From positions 1 to 64,000 of the forward strand of contig CAZZJC010000020.1 of the NCBI GenBank assembly GCA_964654285.1: 64,000 bases of DNA, given 5' to 3'. Position numbers and translations under genes: made by a program. Under the pieces are notes generated by a model. It searched no databases and had not been told where the DNA came from. It saw nothing but the letters and a program-made list of their open reading frames with translations. This document shows positions 19,756-27,854 of the stretch, piece after piece. Position 1 is the stretch's first letter. Each line of letters opens with the position of its first letter. The DNA is from BJHQ01 sp964654285 (GTDB taxonomy: Bacteria > Planctomycetota > UBA11346).

Positions 19756-19794
19756 GGCCGCCTGCGACAACCGCAGGCGGCCTTCGTGTTTTTT
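19756..19794 (+). terminator. strong intrinsic terminator
   Basis: A perfect 11-bp stem GGCCGCCTGCG/CGCAGGCGGCC with an ACAAC loop (19756-19782), then TTCGTGTTTTTT. It stops plus-strand transcription just before the acetyltransferase cassette at 19834. No well-supported plus-strand gene lies upstream, which hints at a small transcript between about 19350 and 19755. Confidence 0.85.
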
Positions 19795-19833
19795 ACGGCC
19801 TTTTCCGACTCGGCCATCCATCCGGAACATCCC

Positions 19834-20670
19834 ATGCCCAGCCCGACTTTCCTTCCTATCACCAATTCCGCCGACCTCTGTGCCACCATTGCGCCGTGGC
19901 TCGCGGCGAATTTGGCGCAGCATGCACTCATCTGCGGCATCGCCGCACGGCTGCCGACTGCGGCCACGACAGGCGCCTGGGGTGGCGTGTTCGTCCGCGC
20001 GGGCGAACCGGTGTTGGCGCTCATCCAGACGCCACCGTGGCCGGTGATCATCGATTCGACGCTGCCGGTCGATGCGGCGGTGGTGCAGGAGGCGTGGGAG
20101 CTGTTTCGTGTGGCCGGACGCAAGGTGAATGCGGTGAACGGACCAGTTGCCTGGGCCGAGGCGCTCGCTGCGGCCCAGGGCAGGCGCATCGTCGACCGGA
20201 TGGATTTGCGCGTCCATCGGCTGGTTGGCGCGCCGCAGTTGCCGTCGCGACCACCCGGCGCCGCGCGCTCGTTCCGCCGCGACGAGATTCCGCTGATCCA
20301 GGAATGGCGGCGCGATTTCTCTGCGGAGATCGGTGAACCGGGGCCAACTCCGTCGACGACCGAGGCGGAATCGCTGCTTGGAAGCCTGCTGGCGTGGACG
20401 GTCGACGCTCGGCCGGTCGCCATGGCCGCCCGTGCGCGCCCGGTCCTCGGCGGGTGGTCGATCAACAGCGTGTTCACGCCGCCCGTCCTGCGCGGGCGCG
20501 GCTATGCCGGCGCGGTCGTGCACGCCGTCTGCGCGCAGGTACTGGCCGAAGGCGCGACCTACGTCGTGCTCAACACCGACCTCGCCAACCCCATCTCCAA
20601 CCACCTCTACGCCCGCATCGGCTTCGTGCCGGTGTGCGATCAGGCGCGGATCACCTGGGAATCGCCATGA
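19834..20670 (+). CDS. GNAT-family acetyltransferase with N-terminal extension
   Basis: 278 residues. The C-terminal ~110 residues carry the GNAT core: strand WSINSVFTPPVLRGRGYAGAVVHAV (acetyl-CoA loop Arg-Gly-Arg-Gly-Tyr-Ala) and NTDLANPISNHLYARIGF (motif B, with the asparagine and tyrosine common in the family). The N-terminal 160 residues are a degenerate GNAT-like half, a layout seen in two-domain acetyltransferases. The substrate is unknown. It is the first of five genes linked by overlaps. The ATG at 19834 follows a strong terminator; an in-frame ATG at 19786 lies inside the terminator and is rejected. Confidence 0.8.
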   Translation: MPSPTFLPITNSADLCATIAPWLAANLAQHALICGIAARLPTAATTGAWGGVFVRAGEPVLALIQTPPWPVIIDSTLPVDAAVVQEAWELFRVAGRKVNAVNGPVAWAEALAAAQGRRIVDRMDLRVHRLVGAPQLPSRPPGAARSFRRDEIPLIQEWRRDFSAEIGEPGPTPSTTEAESLLGSLLAWTVDARPVAMAARARPVLGGWSINSVFTPPVLRGRGYAGAVVHAVCAQVLAEGATYVVLNTDLANPISNHLYARIGFVPVCDQARITWESP

Positions 20671-21101
20671 GTTCTGTCTTTTACCGCTACGGCCCGGAAC
20701 AGGTCGATCTCGCGCGGCTGCATGCGCTGCTGGGCGAGTCCTATTGGGCCAAGGGCCGCCCGCTGGCGCAGATCGCGGCTGCCGTGCGGGCCTCGTTCTG
20801 CATCTCGGCTTTTGCCGCCACCGAGGACAGCGCGGACGAGCGTCAGGTCGGTTTCGCCCGGCTGGTCACCGACTTCGCCATCGTGGCCTACCTGGCCGAC
20901 GTGATCGTCGATCCCGCCTGGCGGGGCAAGGGCATCGGCACGACCATGGTGCGCAAACTCGTTGAGCACGAGGCCGTCGCGACCTGCAACGTCACCCTCC
21001 ACACCCGCGACGCGCATGACGTGTACCGGCTCTTCGGTTTCAACGACTGGATGAGCCTGGTACGCAAGACGAAAAACACCTGGCCGGAGGGAAGGCCATG
21101 A
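20667..21101 (+). CDS. GNAT-family acetyltransferase
   Basis: 144 residues. Motif A is VAYLADVIVDPAWRGKGIGTTMVRKLVEH (R-G-K-G-I-G acetyl-CoA loop), followed by NVTLHTRDAHDVYRLFGF (motif B). It is a compact single-domain GNAT of the type often annotated as acetyltransferase of small molecules. Its ATG overlaps the stop of the previous gene (ATGA at 20667), so the two enzymes are made in step. The GNAT core differs clearly from its neighbour, so this is not a recent tandem duplication. Confidence 0.85.
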   Translation: MSSVFYRYGPEQVDLARLHALLGESYWAKGRPLAQIAAAVRASFCISAFAATEDSADERQVGFARLVTDFAIVAYLADVIVDPAWRGKGIGTTMVRKLVEHEAVATCNVTLHTRDAHDVYRLFGFNDWMSLVRKTKNTWPEGRP

Positions 21102-21466
21102 TCCGTAATCGCGACAACGCGCCGCACTATCGCTGGGGTGACGGCTGCGATGGTTGGCGCCTGCACGAGGACGACCACGTCGGCGTGATCGAGGAACTGG
21201 TACCCGCTGGTGGCCACGAAACACCGCACCACCACACGTATTGCAGCCAGGTGTTCATCATCCTGGACGGCGAAGCGATCATGCGCCTGCCCGACGGCGA
21301 TCGCCACCTGCGTCGCGGCGACAGTCTGGCCATCGCCCCCGGCGTGGTGCACCAGTTCCGCAATGACGGCGCTGCGCCGGTGCGCTTCCTGGTCATCTCG
21401 TCGCCGCGTCGGCGGTGGGATCGCGTCGATGCGACACCGTCATCACCCGTTTTTCCAGGAGTCTGA
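21098..21466 (+). CDS. cupin-domain protein
   Basis: 122 residues forming a single small cupin. Motif 1 is GGHETPHHHTYCSQVFIILDGEAIMRL, with the metal-binding His triplet and Glu positions, and motif 2 is GDSLAIAPGVVHQFRNDG with the second metal His. It is probably a metal-binding enzyme or ligand sensor in the cytoplasm; the substrate is not evident. It starts inside the previous gene's stop (ATGA) and ends one base before the PaiB-like gene, so it belongs to the acetyltransferase cassette. Confidence 0.85.
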   Translation: MIRNRDNAPHYRWGDGCDGWRLHEDDHVGVIEELVPAGGHETPHHHTYCSQVFIILDGEAIMRLPDGDRHLRRGDSLAIAPGVVHQFRNDGAAPVRFLVISSPRRRWDRVDATPSSPVFPGV

Positions 21467-21467
21467 C

Positions 21468-22103
21468 ATGTACCTACCCCCGCACTTCAGTTGGACTGAC
21501 CCGGCCAACCATCTGGCCTTCTGCCGCGCCCATCCATTTGCCACCCTGGTCGCAACCGGGGACCAGGGGTTGGAGGCGCAGCACTTGCCGCTGCTCGCCG
21601 ATCACGAAGAGGGTCGCCTCGTTCTGCGCGGCCATGCGGCCCTGGGCAATCCAATATGGAAAGCCGCGCACGCGCTGGCGATCTTCACCGGGCCACATGC
21701 CTACGTCTCTGCCGCCTGGTATGACGCACCGGATACGGTGCCGACCTGGAACTACCTCGCCATCCACGCCGCCGGGCCGGTGCATGCCATCACGGATCTC
21801 ACCGAAATTCGCCACTACTTCACCCGTTTGGGTGCGGCGGATCCCCAGCGGGCCGCGTGGGAAGACCGCTTGAGTGACGCCGCATTCGCACGTTTAAGCG
21901 CCGCCGTGCACTGGTTCCGCCTCGATGCCGAGCGCATCGAGGCCAAGACGAAATTATCGCAGAACCATCCCCCTGAACGGCGGCAGCGCGTCATCGATCA
22001 GTTGCGCGCCAGTCCGGATCCGGCCGCCCAGGCGACCGGTGCCGCGATGGCCCGGACCCTGGCCGGACAACAGCCGTGGAGCAGCTCTGGAATCCCGTCA
22101 TGA
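21468..22103 (+). CDS. PaiB-family FMN-binding protein
   Basis: 211 residues. The start MYLPPHFSWTDPANHLAFCRAHPFATLVA and VSAAWYDAPDTVPTWNYLAIHAAGPV are hallmark segments of the PaiB/FMN-binding negative regulator family; EAKTKLSQNHPPERRQRVIDQLR is the conserved C-terminal motif. PaiB in Bacillus is encoded next to the polyamine acetyltransferase PaiA, which fits the acetyltransferase neighbours here. Whether it binds DNA, FMN or both is not settled for the family. Start ATG at 21468 after CCAGGAG; it overlaps the next gene by ATGA. Confidence 0.88.
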   Translation: MYLPPHFSWTDPANHLAFCRAHPFATLVATGDQGLEAQHLPLLADHEEGRLVLRGHAALGNPIWKAAHALAIFTGPHAYVSAAWYDAPDTVPTWNYLAIHAAGPVHAITDLTEIRHYFTRLGAADPQRAAWEDRLSDAAFARLSAAVHWFRLDAERIEAKTKLSQNHPPERRQRVIDQLRASPDPAAQATGAAMARTLAGQQPWSSSGIPS

Positions 22104-23182
22104 CCACCATCCGCATCACCACCCCGCGCCTGATCATCCGCTCGCCGGTGATCGAGGACGCACCCGCGATCAACGCCGCCATCCTGGCCAGCCTGGGATC
22201 GCTGCGCCCCTGGATGCCCTGGGCCAAGTCACCGCCGACCTTGGCGGATACGACGGCGAATCTGGCCGGCGCCATCGCCAGGACGGACAAGGACGAGGAA
22301 TACCGACTGCTGCTGTTCACGCCCGGCGGAACGCTGGTCGGCTCATCGGGGTTGCATGAGGTCGATTGGCGCGTCCCCCGCGGCGAGATCGGGTATTGGA
22401 TCGATGCACGCCATGCCGGGCAGGGCTACGTCCGCGAAGCCACGGCGGCGATCACCGCCTTCGCCCACGGCACCATGGGCCTGCGCCGGGTGCAGATCGT
22501 CGTCAGCGACCGCAACCAGCGCAGCTGGCGGATACCGGAGGCACTCGGCTATGCGCTCGAAGCCATCCTGCGGGAATACCGCATCAATCCTGACGGTCAG
22601 CGTGATCATGAGCGGATCTACGCCTGCATCACGGATGAACCCCGGGCCGAGGAACCGTGGGCGGGACTGCATCGGCGGGCGGTGGAGCGGACGGCCAAGG
22701 CTCACGAACCAGTCCGTGCGCTCCCCTTCGTCGACCGCCCCATCCCAACGTGTTCCGACCTGGAACAGGACGGCGCGGCGATCGCGGCCGCGATCGCCGG
22801 GGCGGCGCTGCGGCCAGACGAACCCTATGCCCCCGGCAAAGCGTGGACGCGGCGGAACCTCGCCTGGCATATTGCGGACACCGAAGCGGCGATGGCCAAC
22901 CGCTTGTGCCGCATCCTCGCCGAGGATCGCCCGAACCTGGCCGGGATCCCGCAGGATGCCTGGGTCGCGCAGTTGCCGCTGCGCCGCGATCCGTTGCTGG
23001 CCGCAGGATGGTTCAGCGCCACCCGCGCGATGGTGGTCGATCTCATCCGCGACCTGCCGACCCCATCGTGGGAGCGTCAGGGCGTGCACAGCGAATTTGG
23101 CGCGATGCGCCTGGATGAGGTGCTGCGGCATCTGCGCGAACATGCGCTGCACCACGCCGGGCAGCTGGTGAATCCTCAGTAA
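22100..23182 (+). CDS. fusion of a RimJ/RimL-type acetyltransferase and a DinB-like metal-binding domain
   Basis: 360 residues. Residues 1-180 are a RimJ/RimL-type GNAT: TPRLIIRSPVIEDAPAI at the start, the GEIGYWIDARHAGQGYVREA acetyl-CoA loop and the C-terminal strand DHERIYACI. Residues about 210-360 are a DinB four-helix domain with candidate metal ligands His257 (WHIAD), His348 and His352 (REHALHH). DinB-like enzymes include thiol-S-transferases and uncharacterised stress proteins. The GNAT-DinB fusion and its place at the end of the cassette suggest sequential modification of one substrate, which is inference. The last codons coincide with a 15-bp piece of a repeat terminus. Confidence 0.8.
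   Translation: MTTIRITTPRLIIRSPVIEDAPAINAAILASLGSLRPWMPWAKSPPTLADTTANLAGAIARTDKDEEYRLLLFTPGGTLVGSSGLHEVDWRVPRGEIGYWIDARHAGQGYVREATAAITAFAHGTMGLRRVQIVVSDRNQRSWRIPEALGYALEAILREYRINPDGQRDHERIYACITDEPRAEEPWAGLHRRAVERTAKAHEPVRALPFVDRPIPTCSDLEQDGAAIAAAIAGAALRPDEPYAPGKAWTRRNLAWHIADTEAAMANRLCRILAEDRPNLAGIPQDAWVAQLPLRRDPLLAAGWFSATRAMVVDLIRDLPTPSWERQGVHSEFGAMRLDEVLRHLREHALHHAGQLVNPQ
23166..23180 (+). repeat. 15-bp copy of the MITE-like element terminus
   Basis: TGGTGAATCCTCAGT is identical to the right end of the element at 1280-1425 (bases 1411-1425). It encodes the last residues of the GNAT-DinB protein and its final T begins the TAA stop. No other part of the element is recognisable here, so it may be a remnant or an insertion footprint. 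Confidence 0.45.
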
Positions 23183-23195
23183 GGGGCAAACCCGG

Positions 23196-24074
23196 TCACC
23201 GTCCCATCCCTCCCGTGCGCCATTCCGTCGGCGTCAGGCCGGTGTGGTGGCGGAAGCGGCGGCTGAAGGCGATGGGGCTGCCGTAGCCGCAACGGACGGA
23301 AACATCGGCGATGGACATGCCGGTGGTGGCGAGCAGATCCTTGGCGAGATGCAGGCGCAGGTCGTCGAGGAAGGCCTGGGCGGTGCGGCCACGGCACTTG
23401 CGGTAGACCTCGGAGAAATGCGAACGGTTCATCCGGGCAAAGGCCGCCAGGTCGGCCACGGTGAGACGTTCGCTGAGATGGTTCCAGGCCCAGGCCTCGG
23501 CGGCATCGATCGGTCTGTCCGCTGGTGCACCCGGATCCGGCTGGATGGTCTGGCGCAGCAGGCGGACCAGGAACTGGGCGAGGACGGCGTTCGCCTCCAG
23601 GTGGTCGAGCGGCGAGCGCCACCACAGGTCGGACATGCGCTCCATGGCCAGGCGGAATTCCTCGCTGAGCGCGGCGGGGATCTCCGGTGGCAGATCGACC
23701 CCGTAGACCTCGCGCAAGGTCGGTTGCGGGGGCGTCATGTTCGCGGAGGCCCGTCTGGGCCGGTGGCACACGGTGAAATCGATGCGCATCCACGCGCTGC
23801 TGCCATCCGTGGTCACCCCCTGTGGACTCAGCGGAGGCAACAGCAACCCCTGGCCGGCACGGACGAGGAAGGTGCCGATCCGGGTCTGCACCCGGTGCAG
23901 ACCGGTACGCACGAACCAGAACCGGTACACCGGGCAATAGTCCATCACGGGTGGCAATCCGCTGCGCTGGCCGGTCTGGACGGCCGGCTGGTAGGGGCCG
24001 GCCAGGGCCAGGCCGGTGGGCGAAATCCCTCCGGATCCGTCCATCCCGCCGACATAGGGTTGGTTTTCCGACAT
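23196..24074 (-). CDS. AraC-family transcriptional regulator
   Basis: 292 residues. The N-terminal ~150 residues form a cupin-like sensor (GTFLVRAGQGLLLPPLSPQG), and the C-terminal ~100 residues carry the two helix-turn-helix motifs: LTVADLAAFARMNRSHFSEVYRKCRGRTAQAFL and MSIADVSVRCGYGSPIAFSRRFRHHTGLTPTEWR. It most likely senses a sugar and controls the divergent glycoside hydrolase pair; the 58-bp shared intergenic region has a TACAAT box at 24104-24109 facing those genes. The start at 24074 is chosen because upstream in-frame codons run into the divergent gene. Confidence 0.9.
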   Translation of the reverse strand: MSENQPYVGGMDGSGGISPTGLALAGPYQPAVQTGQRSGLPPVMDYCPVYRFWFVRTGLHRVQTRIGTFLVRAGQGLLLPPLSPQGVTTDGSSAWMRIDFTVCHRPRRASANMTPPQPTLREVYGVDLPPEIPAALSEEFRLAMERMSDLWWRSPLDHLEANAVLAQFLVRLLRQTIQPDPGAPADRPIDAAEAWAWNHLSERLTVADLAAFARMNRSHFSEVYRKCRGRTAQAFLDDLRLHLAKDLLATTGMSIADVSVRCGYGSPIAFSRRFRHHTGLTPTEWRTGGMGR

Positions 24075-24132
24075 GCGGCACACTTTCCTTTCCCGCCGCC
24101 GTGTACAATCCCAGGCCATCAGGAGCACCCGC

Positions 24133-25476
24133 ATGCCCGCGAATCCCCTTGCCCGCATCCGCATCGACCCCGCCACCCTCATCGGCACGCCTGGATGCAT
24201 CCGGGTCGGCCAGGCCAAGGACGGCCGCTGGTGGCTGGTGCGCCCGGATGACCGGCCATTCCTGTACCGCGGCGTCTGCGCCCTCTGGATGCCGGCCGAC
24301 TACACCGGCAGCGAGGCGCACCGCTATCGCGTGCAGTGGGAGGAGCGGCACGGCAAGGACACGGACGGCCTGGTGCGGCATTGCTTCGACCTCCTGCGGG
24401 ATCGCGGCTTCAACGCCCTGGGCGAATGGGCGACCGAGCAGTTCTGGGACCGTGGACTGCCGTACACGGTGCTCATTCCCATCCGCGAGATCCGCAAGGA
24501 ATCGAACATCACCCCGGCGCTGCCCGACATCTTCGATCCCATCCTGCGTAATGCCTTCGAGGCGCGCTGCCGCGGCACCTGCGCCCGCCTGGCCTTCAGC
24601 AAGGATCTGGTCGGGTACTATGTCGACAATGAAGGCGGCTGGTACTCCATGCGACGCGACTTCGTCTGGGGCCAGGACAGCGGGCCGACGGTCGACCGCC
24701 AGGAAGTGCTCGGCAAGGAACGCCTGCTCCTCCAGATCTTCCTCGCTGCCGATCCGAAGCATCCCGGCAGCCAGCGGGCGTGGGAATGGGTGCTCGCGCG
24801 CCACGGCGGCAGCGTGGCGGCGGTGGCCCAGGCGTGGGGCGTCGCGTTCTCTACCCCCGAGGAATTCCGCGCCCTCGACGCCAAGGGGCTGGCGCTGGCA
24901 TCGCGCGCCTATTGGGACGACCACGTGGCGTTCTCGGCCTTGTACGTGCAGGAGTACTTTCGCTTCACCACCGAGACCATCCGCCGCCACGATCCCAACC
25001 ACCTCATGCTGGGGGCGCGCTTCGGCGGGCCTCCGGGCCGCGAGGTGCTCGACGCGATCGATCGCAGGCATGTCGACATCCTGTCGTGGAACTGCTACCG
25101 GCGCGGCTTCCGCGAACGCGTCGAGGAGTTCGCCTCCGTCACCCGCATGCCGCAATTGAATGGCGAATTCTCGTGGGGATCGGGGCATTTCCTCGACTGG
25201 GACAAGTTCCAGCGCGGCGAGAGGTACACCCCGGCCGAGCTCGCCGCCACCCATCGCAAGGGCCAGGCCGCCCTCGAACAGGCCTTCACCCATCCCAACC
25301 TGGTCGGCTACACGTGGTACAAGTTCTGCTGGAACGATTCCGGTCCCGACCAGCCGGGCTTCAATCTGATCAACGACCAGGGCCGCGAGAACACCTTCAA
25401 TTCCGGCCTGCTGCGCGCGATCAACGCGCGGCTGGAAGGCATCGCCACCGGGAAGCTCGCCCCATCCGTCGATTGA
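24133..25476 (+). CDS. glycoside hydrolase, clan GH-A-like, exact family not assigned
   Basis: 447 residues, TIM-barrel style. GYYVDNEGGWYS (Asn166-Glu167) has the Asn-Glu pair of the acid/base in clan GH-A enzymes, and MPQLNGEFSWGSG near the C-terminus offers the nucleophile glutamate. The fold resembles agarase/beta-galactosidase-like hydrolases of marine and soil polysaccharide degraders. No signal peptide is seen, so it probably acts on imported oligosaccharides. The start at 24133 has an AGGAG eight bases upstream. It is paired with a GH42-like gene 49 bases downstream and faces a divergent AraC regulator. Confidence 0.72.
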   Translation: MPANPLARIRIDPATLIGTPGCIRVGQAKDGRWWLVRPDDRPFLYRGVCALWMPADYTGSEAHRYRVQWEERHGKDTDGLVRHCFDLLRDRGFNALGEWATEQFWDRGLPYTVLIPIREIRKESNITPALPDIFDPILRNAFEARCRGTCARLAFSKDLVGYYVDNEGGWYSMRRDFVWGQDSGPTVDRQEVLGKERLLLQIFLAADPKHPGSQRAWEWVLARHGGSVAAVAQAWGVAFSTPEEFRALDAKGLALASRAYWDDHVAFSALYVQEYFRFTTETIRRHDPNHLMLGARFGGPPGREVLDAIDRRHVDILSWNCYRRGFRERVEEFASVTRMPQLNGEFSWGSGHFLDWDKFQRGERYTPAELAATHRKGQAALEQAFTHPNLVGYTWYKFCWNDSGPDQPGFNLINDQGRENTFNSGLLRAINARLEGIATGKLAPSVD

Positions 25477-25525
25477 CCCGCCACGCTTCCGCTTGCCCCG
25501 GTTACGACCGCGATCAACTGCACCC

Positions 25526-27616
25526 ATGCCCGCCGCAAAGCCTCGTCGCATCAGCAAACGCGCACCGGCGTCCGCACCGATCGTCCAGCTGCTTGGTGCG
25601 GGATGCCATCACGGGGTCGCCTGGTATCCGGAACTGTGGCCGGATCGGGTCGACGAGGACCTCGCCCTGATGCGCGAGGCCGGCATCGGCCTGGTGCGCA
25701 TCGCCGAGTTCGCCTGGTCCAGCATCGAACCCGTCGAGGGACGCTACGACTGGGCCTGGCTCGACCAGGCCTTCGCGTCCTGCGCCCAGGCCGGCATCGC
25801 GGTGGTGCTGTGCACGCCGACCTGCACCCCGCCGCGCTGGCTGAGCCTCAGGCATCCCGAGATCCTGCGGGTCGATGTCGACGGCCGCCGCTTCGAGCAT
25901 GGGTCGCGCGGCCACGCCAGCCATGTGTCGGCGGTGTACCGCCGGCACTGCGCCCGCATCGTCACCGCCCTGGCCGCGCGCTATGGCAACCATCCGGCGC
26001 TCGCCGGCTGGCAGATCGACAACGAACTGCTGGGCGATGTCGACGGCGAATACGGGGCGGAAGCGCAGCGCGCCTGGCATGCGTTCCTCAAGCGGCGCTA
26101 CGGCACCATCGCCGAGCTGAACCGGCGCTGGGCGACGGCGGTGTGGAGCGAGACCTACGCCCGCTTCAGCGACGTCCCGATGTCCGGCAAGACGCCGTTC
26201 GGCTGCTGGACCGGGCAGCAGGTCGGCCGGCACCATGCGTCGCTGACGACGGACTGGGGCGATTTCATCTCGACCACCACCCGTGAATTCCAGGCATTGC
26301 AGCTCGCGATCATCCGCCGGCGGTCGCCGCGCCCGATCACCCATAACGCGATCGCGCCGAACCGCCTGCTGCCGCAGGATGCCTACGCCGACCTGGACCT
26401 CGCCGGGACCGACATCTACCGCACCGCCGATGCCTGGTGGACGGTGGTCGAACGCCTGGATCTGCTGCGCGGGGCGAAGATGCAGGCGGATGGTTCGACC
26501 CGACCCTACCTGATCCTGGAGACCAGCCCCGGCCAGGGCGGCGGCAACGTCGCCGGCCAGGCTCCGCATCCGCGGGGATTCCTCGCGGTCGAGGCGGCGG
26601 CCATGCTCGCCCTCGGCGGCAGCGCCTTCTGCTATTGGCTCTGGCGGCAGCAGCGCGCCGGCATCGAGCACTGCCACGGCGCGGTGATCAGCGCGTGGGG
26701 ATCCCCCTCGTTCGGCTGGGATGACGTGCGCGACGCCGGGCGCATGGTGCGCCGCCTCGCCCCGGTGCTGACCGGGTTCCCGCCCGCGCCGGCCGATCTC
26801 GCGGTGCTCCATTCCCGCCGCTCGACCATCTCGATCTACCGTGGCGCCCAGCTCTGGAGCGGCCTGCAGCCGGCGAAGCTGCTGCAGGAGGAGATCTACA
26901 AACCTCTGCTGGAACGCGGAATCTGGCGCGACCAGCGTTACGAGAGCGACGACCTGGGCCGCTACCGCGTGCTGCTGTCGCCGTTCAGCCCGATCCTGGA
27001 CAGCGGGCTGCTCGACCGCATCGGCGGCTGGATCGCTGCCGGCGCGACCTGGATCGTCGGCCCGATGAGCGGCTGCCGCACCGACGACGCCACGGTGCCG
27101 ACCGACGCCGGCCTGGGCCGCATCGACGCCCTGGCCGGACTGCGCACGCTGTGGTCGGTCGGGATGGAGGACGCCCCCGCCGACCATGTCACCCTCGGCG
27201 CGCAGAGCGTATCCGGCTACTGCTTCGGCTTCGCTCCGGTCGCTTCCGACTGCCGCGTGCTGGGCACCTACACCGCCGGCCCGTTCGCCGGCGCCGCCTG
27301 GGCGGTCGAACGCAGGATCGGCAGGGGTCGCATCGTCGTGCTGGGCGCCCTGCCGAAAGCCGGGCTGGGCCCGGTGCTCGGCGACCTCCTGGCCGACGCG
27401 CCGGTGTGGCGCTGCCAGACCTCGTGGGGAACCCTCGCCATCCCGCGCGGGAAGCACCGCGAGGTGCTCATCGCCGTCAACCTCGACGGCAAGGGCGGCT
27501 GGATCGACCTGCCCGGCGCCTGCCAGGATCTCGATGGCGGCGAGGAGCTTCCCGCCAGCCGCCTGGGCCTGGAACCGTACGCGGTGCGCGTGCTGCGCCG
27601 TACCGGCGTGGGGTGA
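25526..27616 (+). CDS. beta-galactosidase, GH42 family
   Basis: 696 residues, the typical GH42 length. It opens with the family motif GVAWYPELWPDRVDEDLALMREAGIGLVRIAEFAWSSIEPVEG. The acid/base pair is Asn166-Glu167 in GWQIDNELLGDV, and the nucleophile is probably the glutamate of LILETSPGQGGG. A beta-galactosidase trimerisation domain and a short C-terminal beta domain follow. It should cleave terminal beta-galactosides in the cytoplasm; no signal peptide is visible. I use the ATG at 25526; the in-frame ATG at 25493 is equally lacking a good ribosome site. It probably forms an operon with the preceding hydrolase. Confidence 0.88.
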   Translation: MPAAKPRRISKRAPASAPIVQLLGAGCHHGVAWYPELWPDRVDEDLALMREAGIGLVRIAEFAWSSIEPVEGRYDWAWLDQAFASCAQAGIAVVLCTPTCTPPRWLSLRHPEILRVDVDGRRFEHGSRGHASHVSAVYRRHCARIVTALAARYGNHPALAGWQIDNELLGDVDGEYGAEAQRAWHAFLKRRYGTIAELNRRWATAVWSETYARFSDVPMSGKTPFGCWTGQQVGRHHASLTTDWGDFISTTTREFQALQLAIIRRRSPRPITHNAIAPNRLLPQDAYADLDLAGTDIYRTADAWWTVVERLDLLRGAKMQADGSTRPYLILETSPGQGGGNVAGQAPHPRGFLAVEAAAMLALGGSAFCYWLWRQQRAGIEHCHGAVISAWGSPSFGWDDVRDAGRMVRRLAPVLTGFPPAPADLAVLHSRRSTISIYRGAQLWSGLQPAKLLQEEIYKPLLERGIWRDQRYESDDLGRYRVLLSPFSPILDSGLLDRIGGWIAAGATWIVGPMSGCRTDDATVPTDAGLGRIDALAGLRTLWSVGMEDAPADHVTLGAQSVSGYCFGFAPVASDCRVLGTYTAGPFAGAAWAVERRIGRGRIVVLGALPKAGLGPVLGDLLADAPVWRCQTSWGTLAIPRGKHREVLIAVNLDGKGGWIDLPGACQDLDGGEELPASRLGLEPYAVRVLRRTGVG

Positions 27617-27759
27617 CAACCTGGCATCCGCGGCAGGAGGCCTGCGATCCTTGTGAATCGGCCTGCGGTTCTGATCCGTGCGGAACCGGACGAATCCGGA
27701 CGATCCGCAACGGGCTCCAGCAGCACCGCGGCGGAACCCGGAATGGGGATGGTTCCGCG

Positions 27760-27854
27760 GTGGCGGGTTCCCCGCAGACGCCTTCGGCCGCCGCTTCCGC
27801 GCCCGCTACGGCCAGAGCCCACGCGCGTGGCGTGACAGCGCCCCGCCGGCGTGA
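27760..27854 (+). pseudogene. remnant of an AraC-family regulator (C-terminal end only)
   Basis: Reading from about 27762 to the TGA at 27852-27854 gives GGGFPADAFGRRFRARYGQSPRAWRDS, which is the end of the second helix-turn-helix of an AraC protein (compare FSRRFRHHTGLTPTEWR in the intact regulator at 23196). No start or upstream domain precedes it: bases 27617-27760 give no AraC-like frame. It is therefore the tail of a lost regulator, ending one base before the ABC transporter's stop codon on the other strand. Confidence 0.65.
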
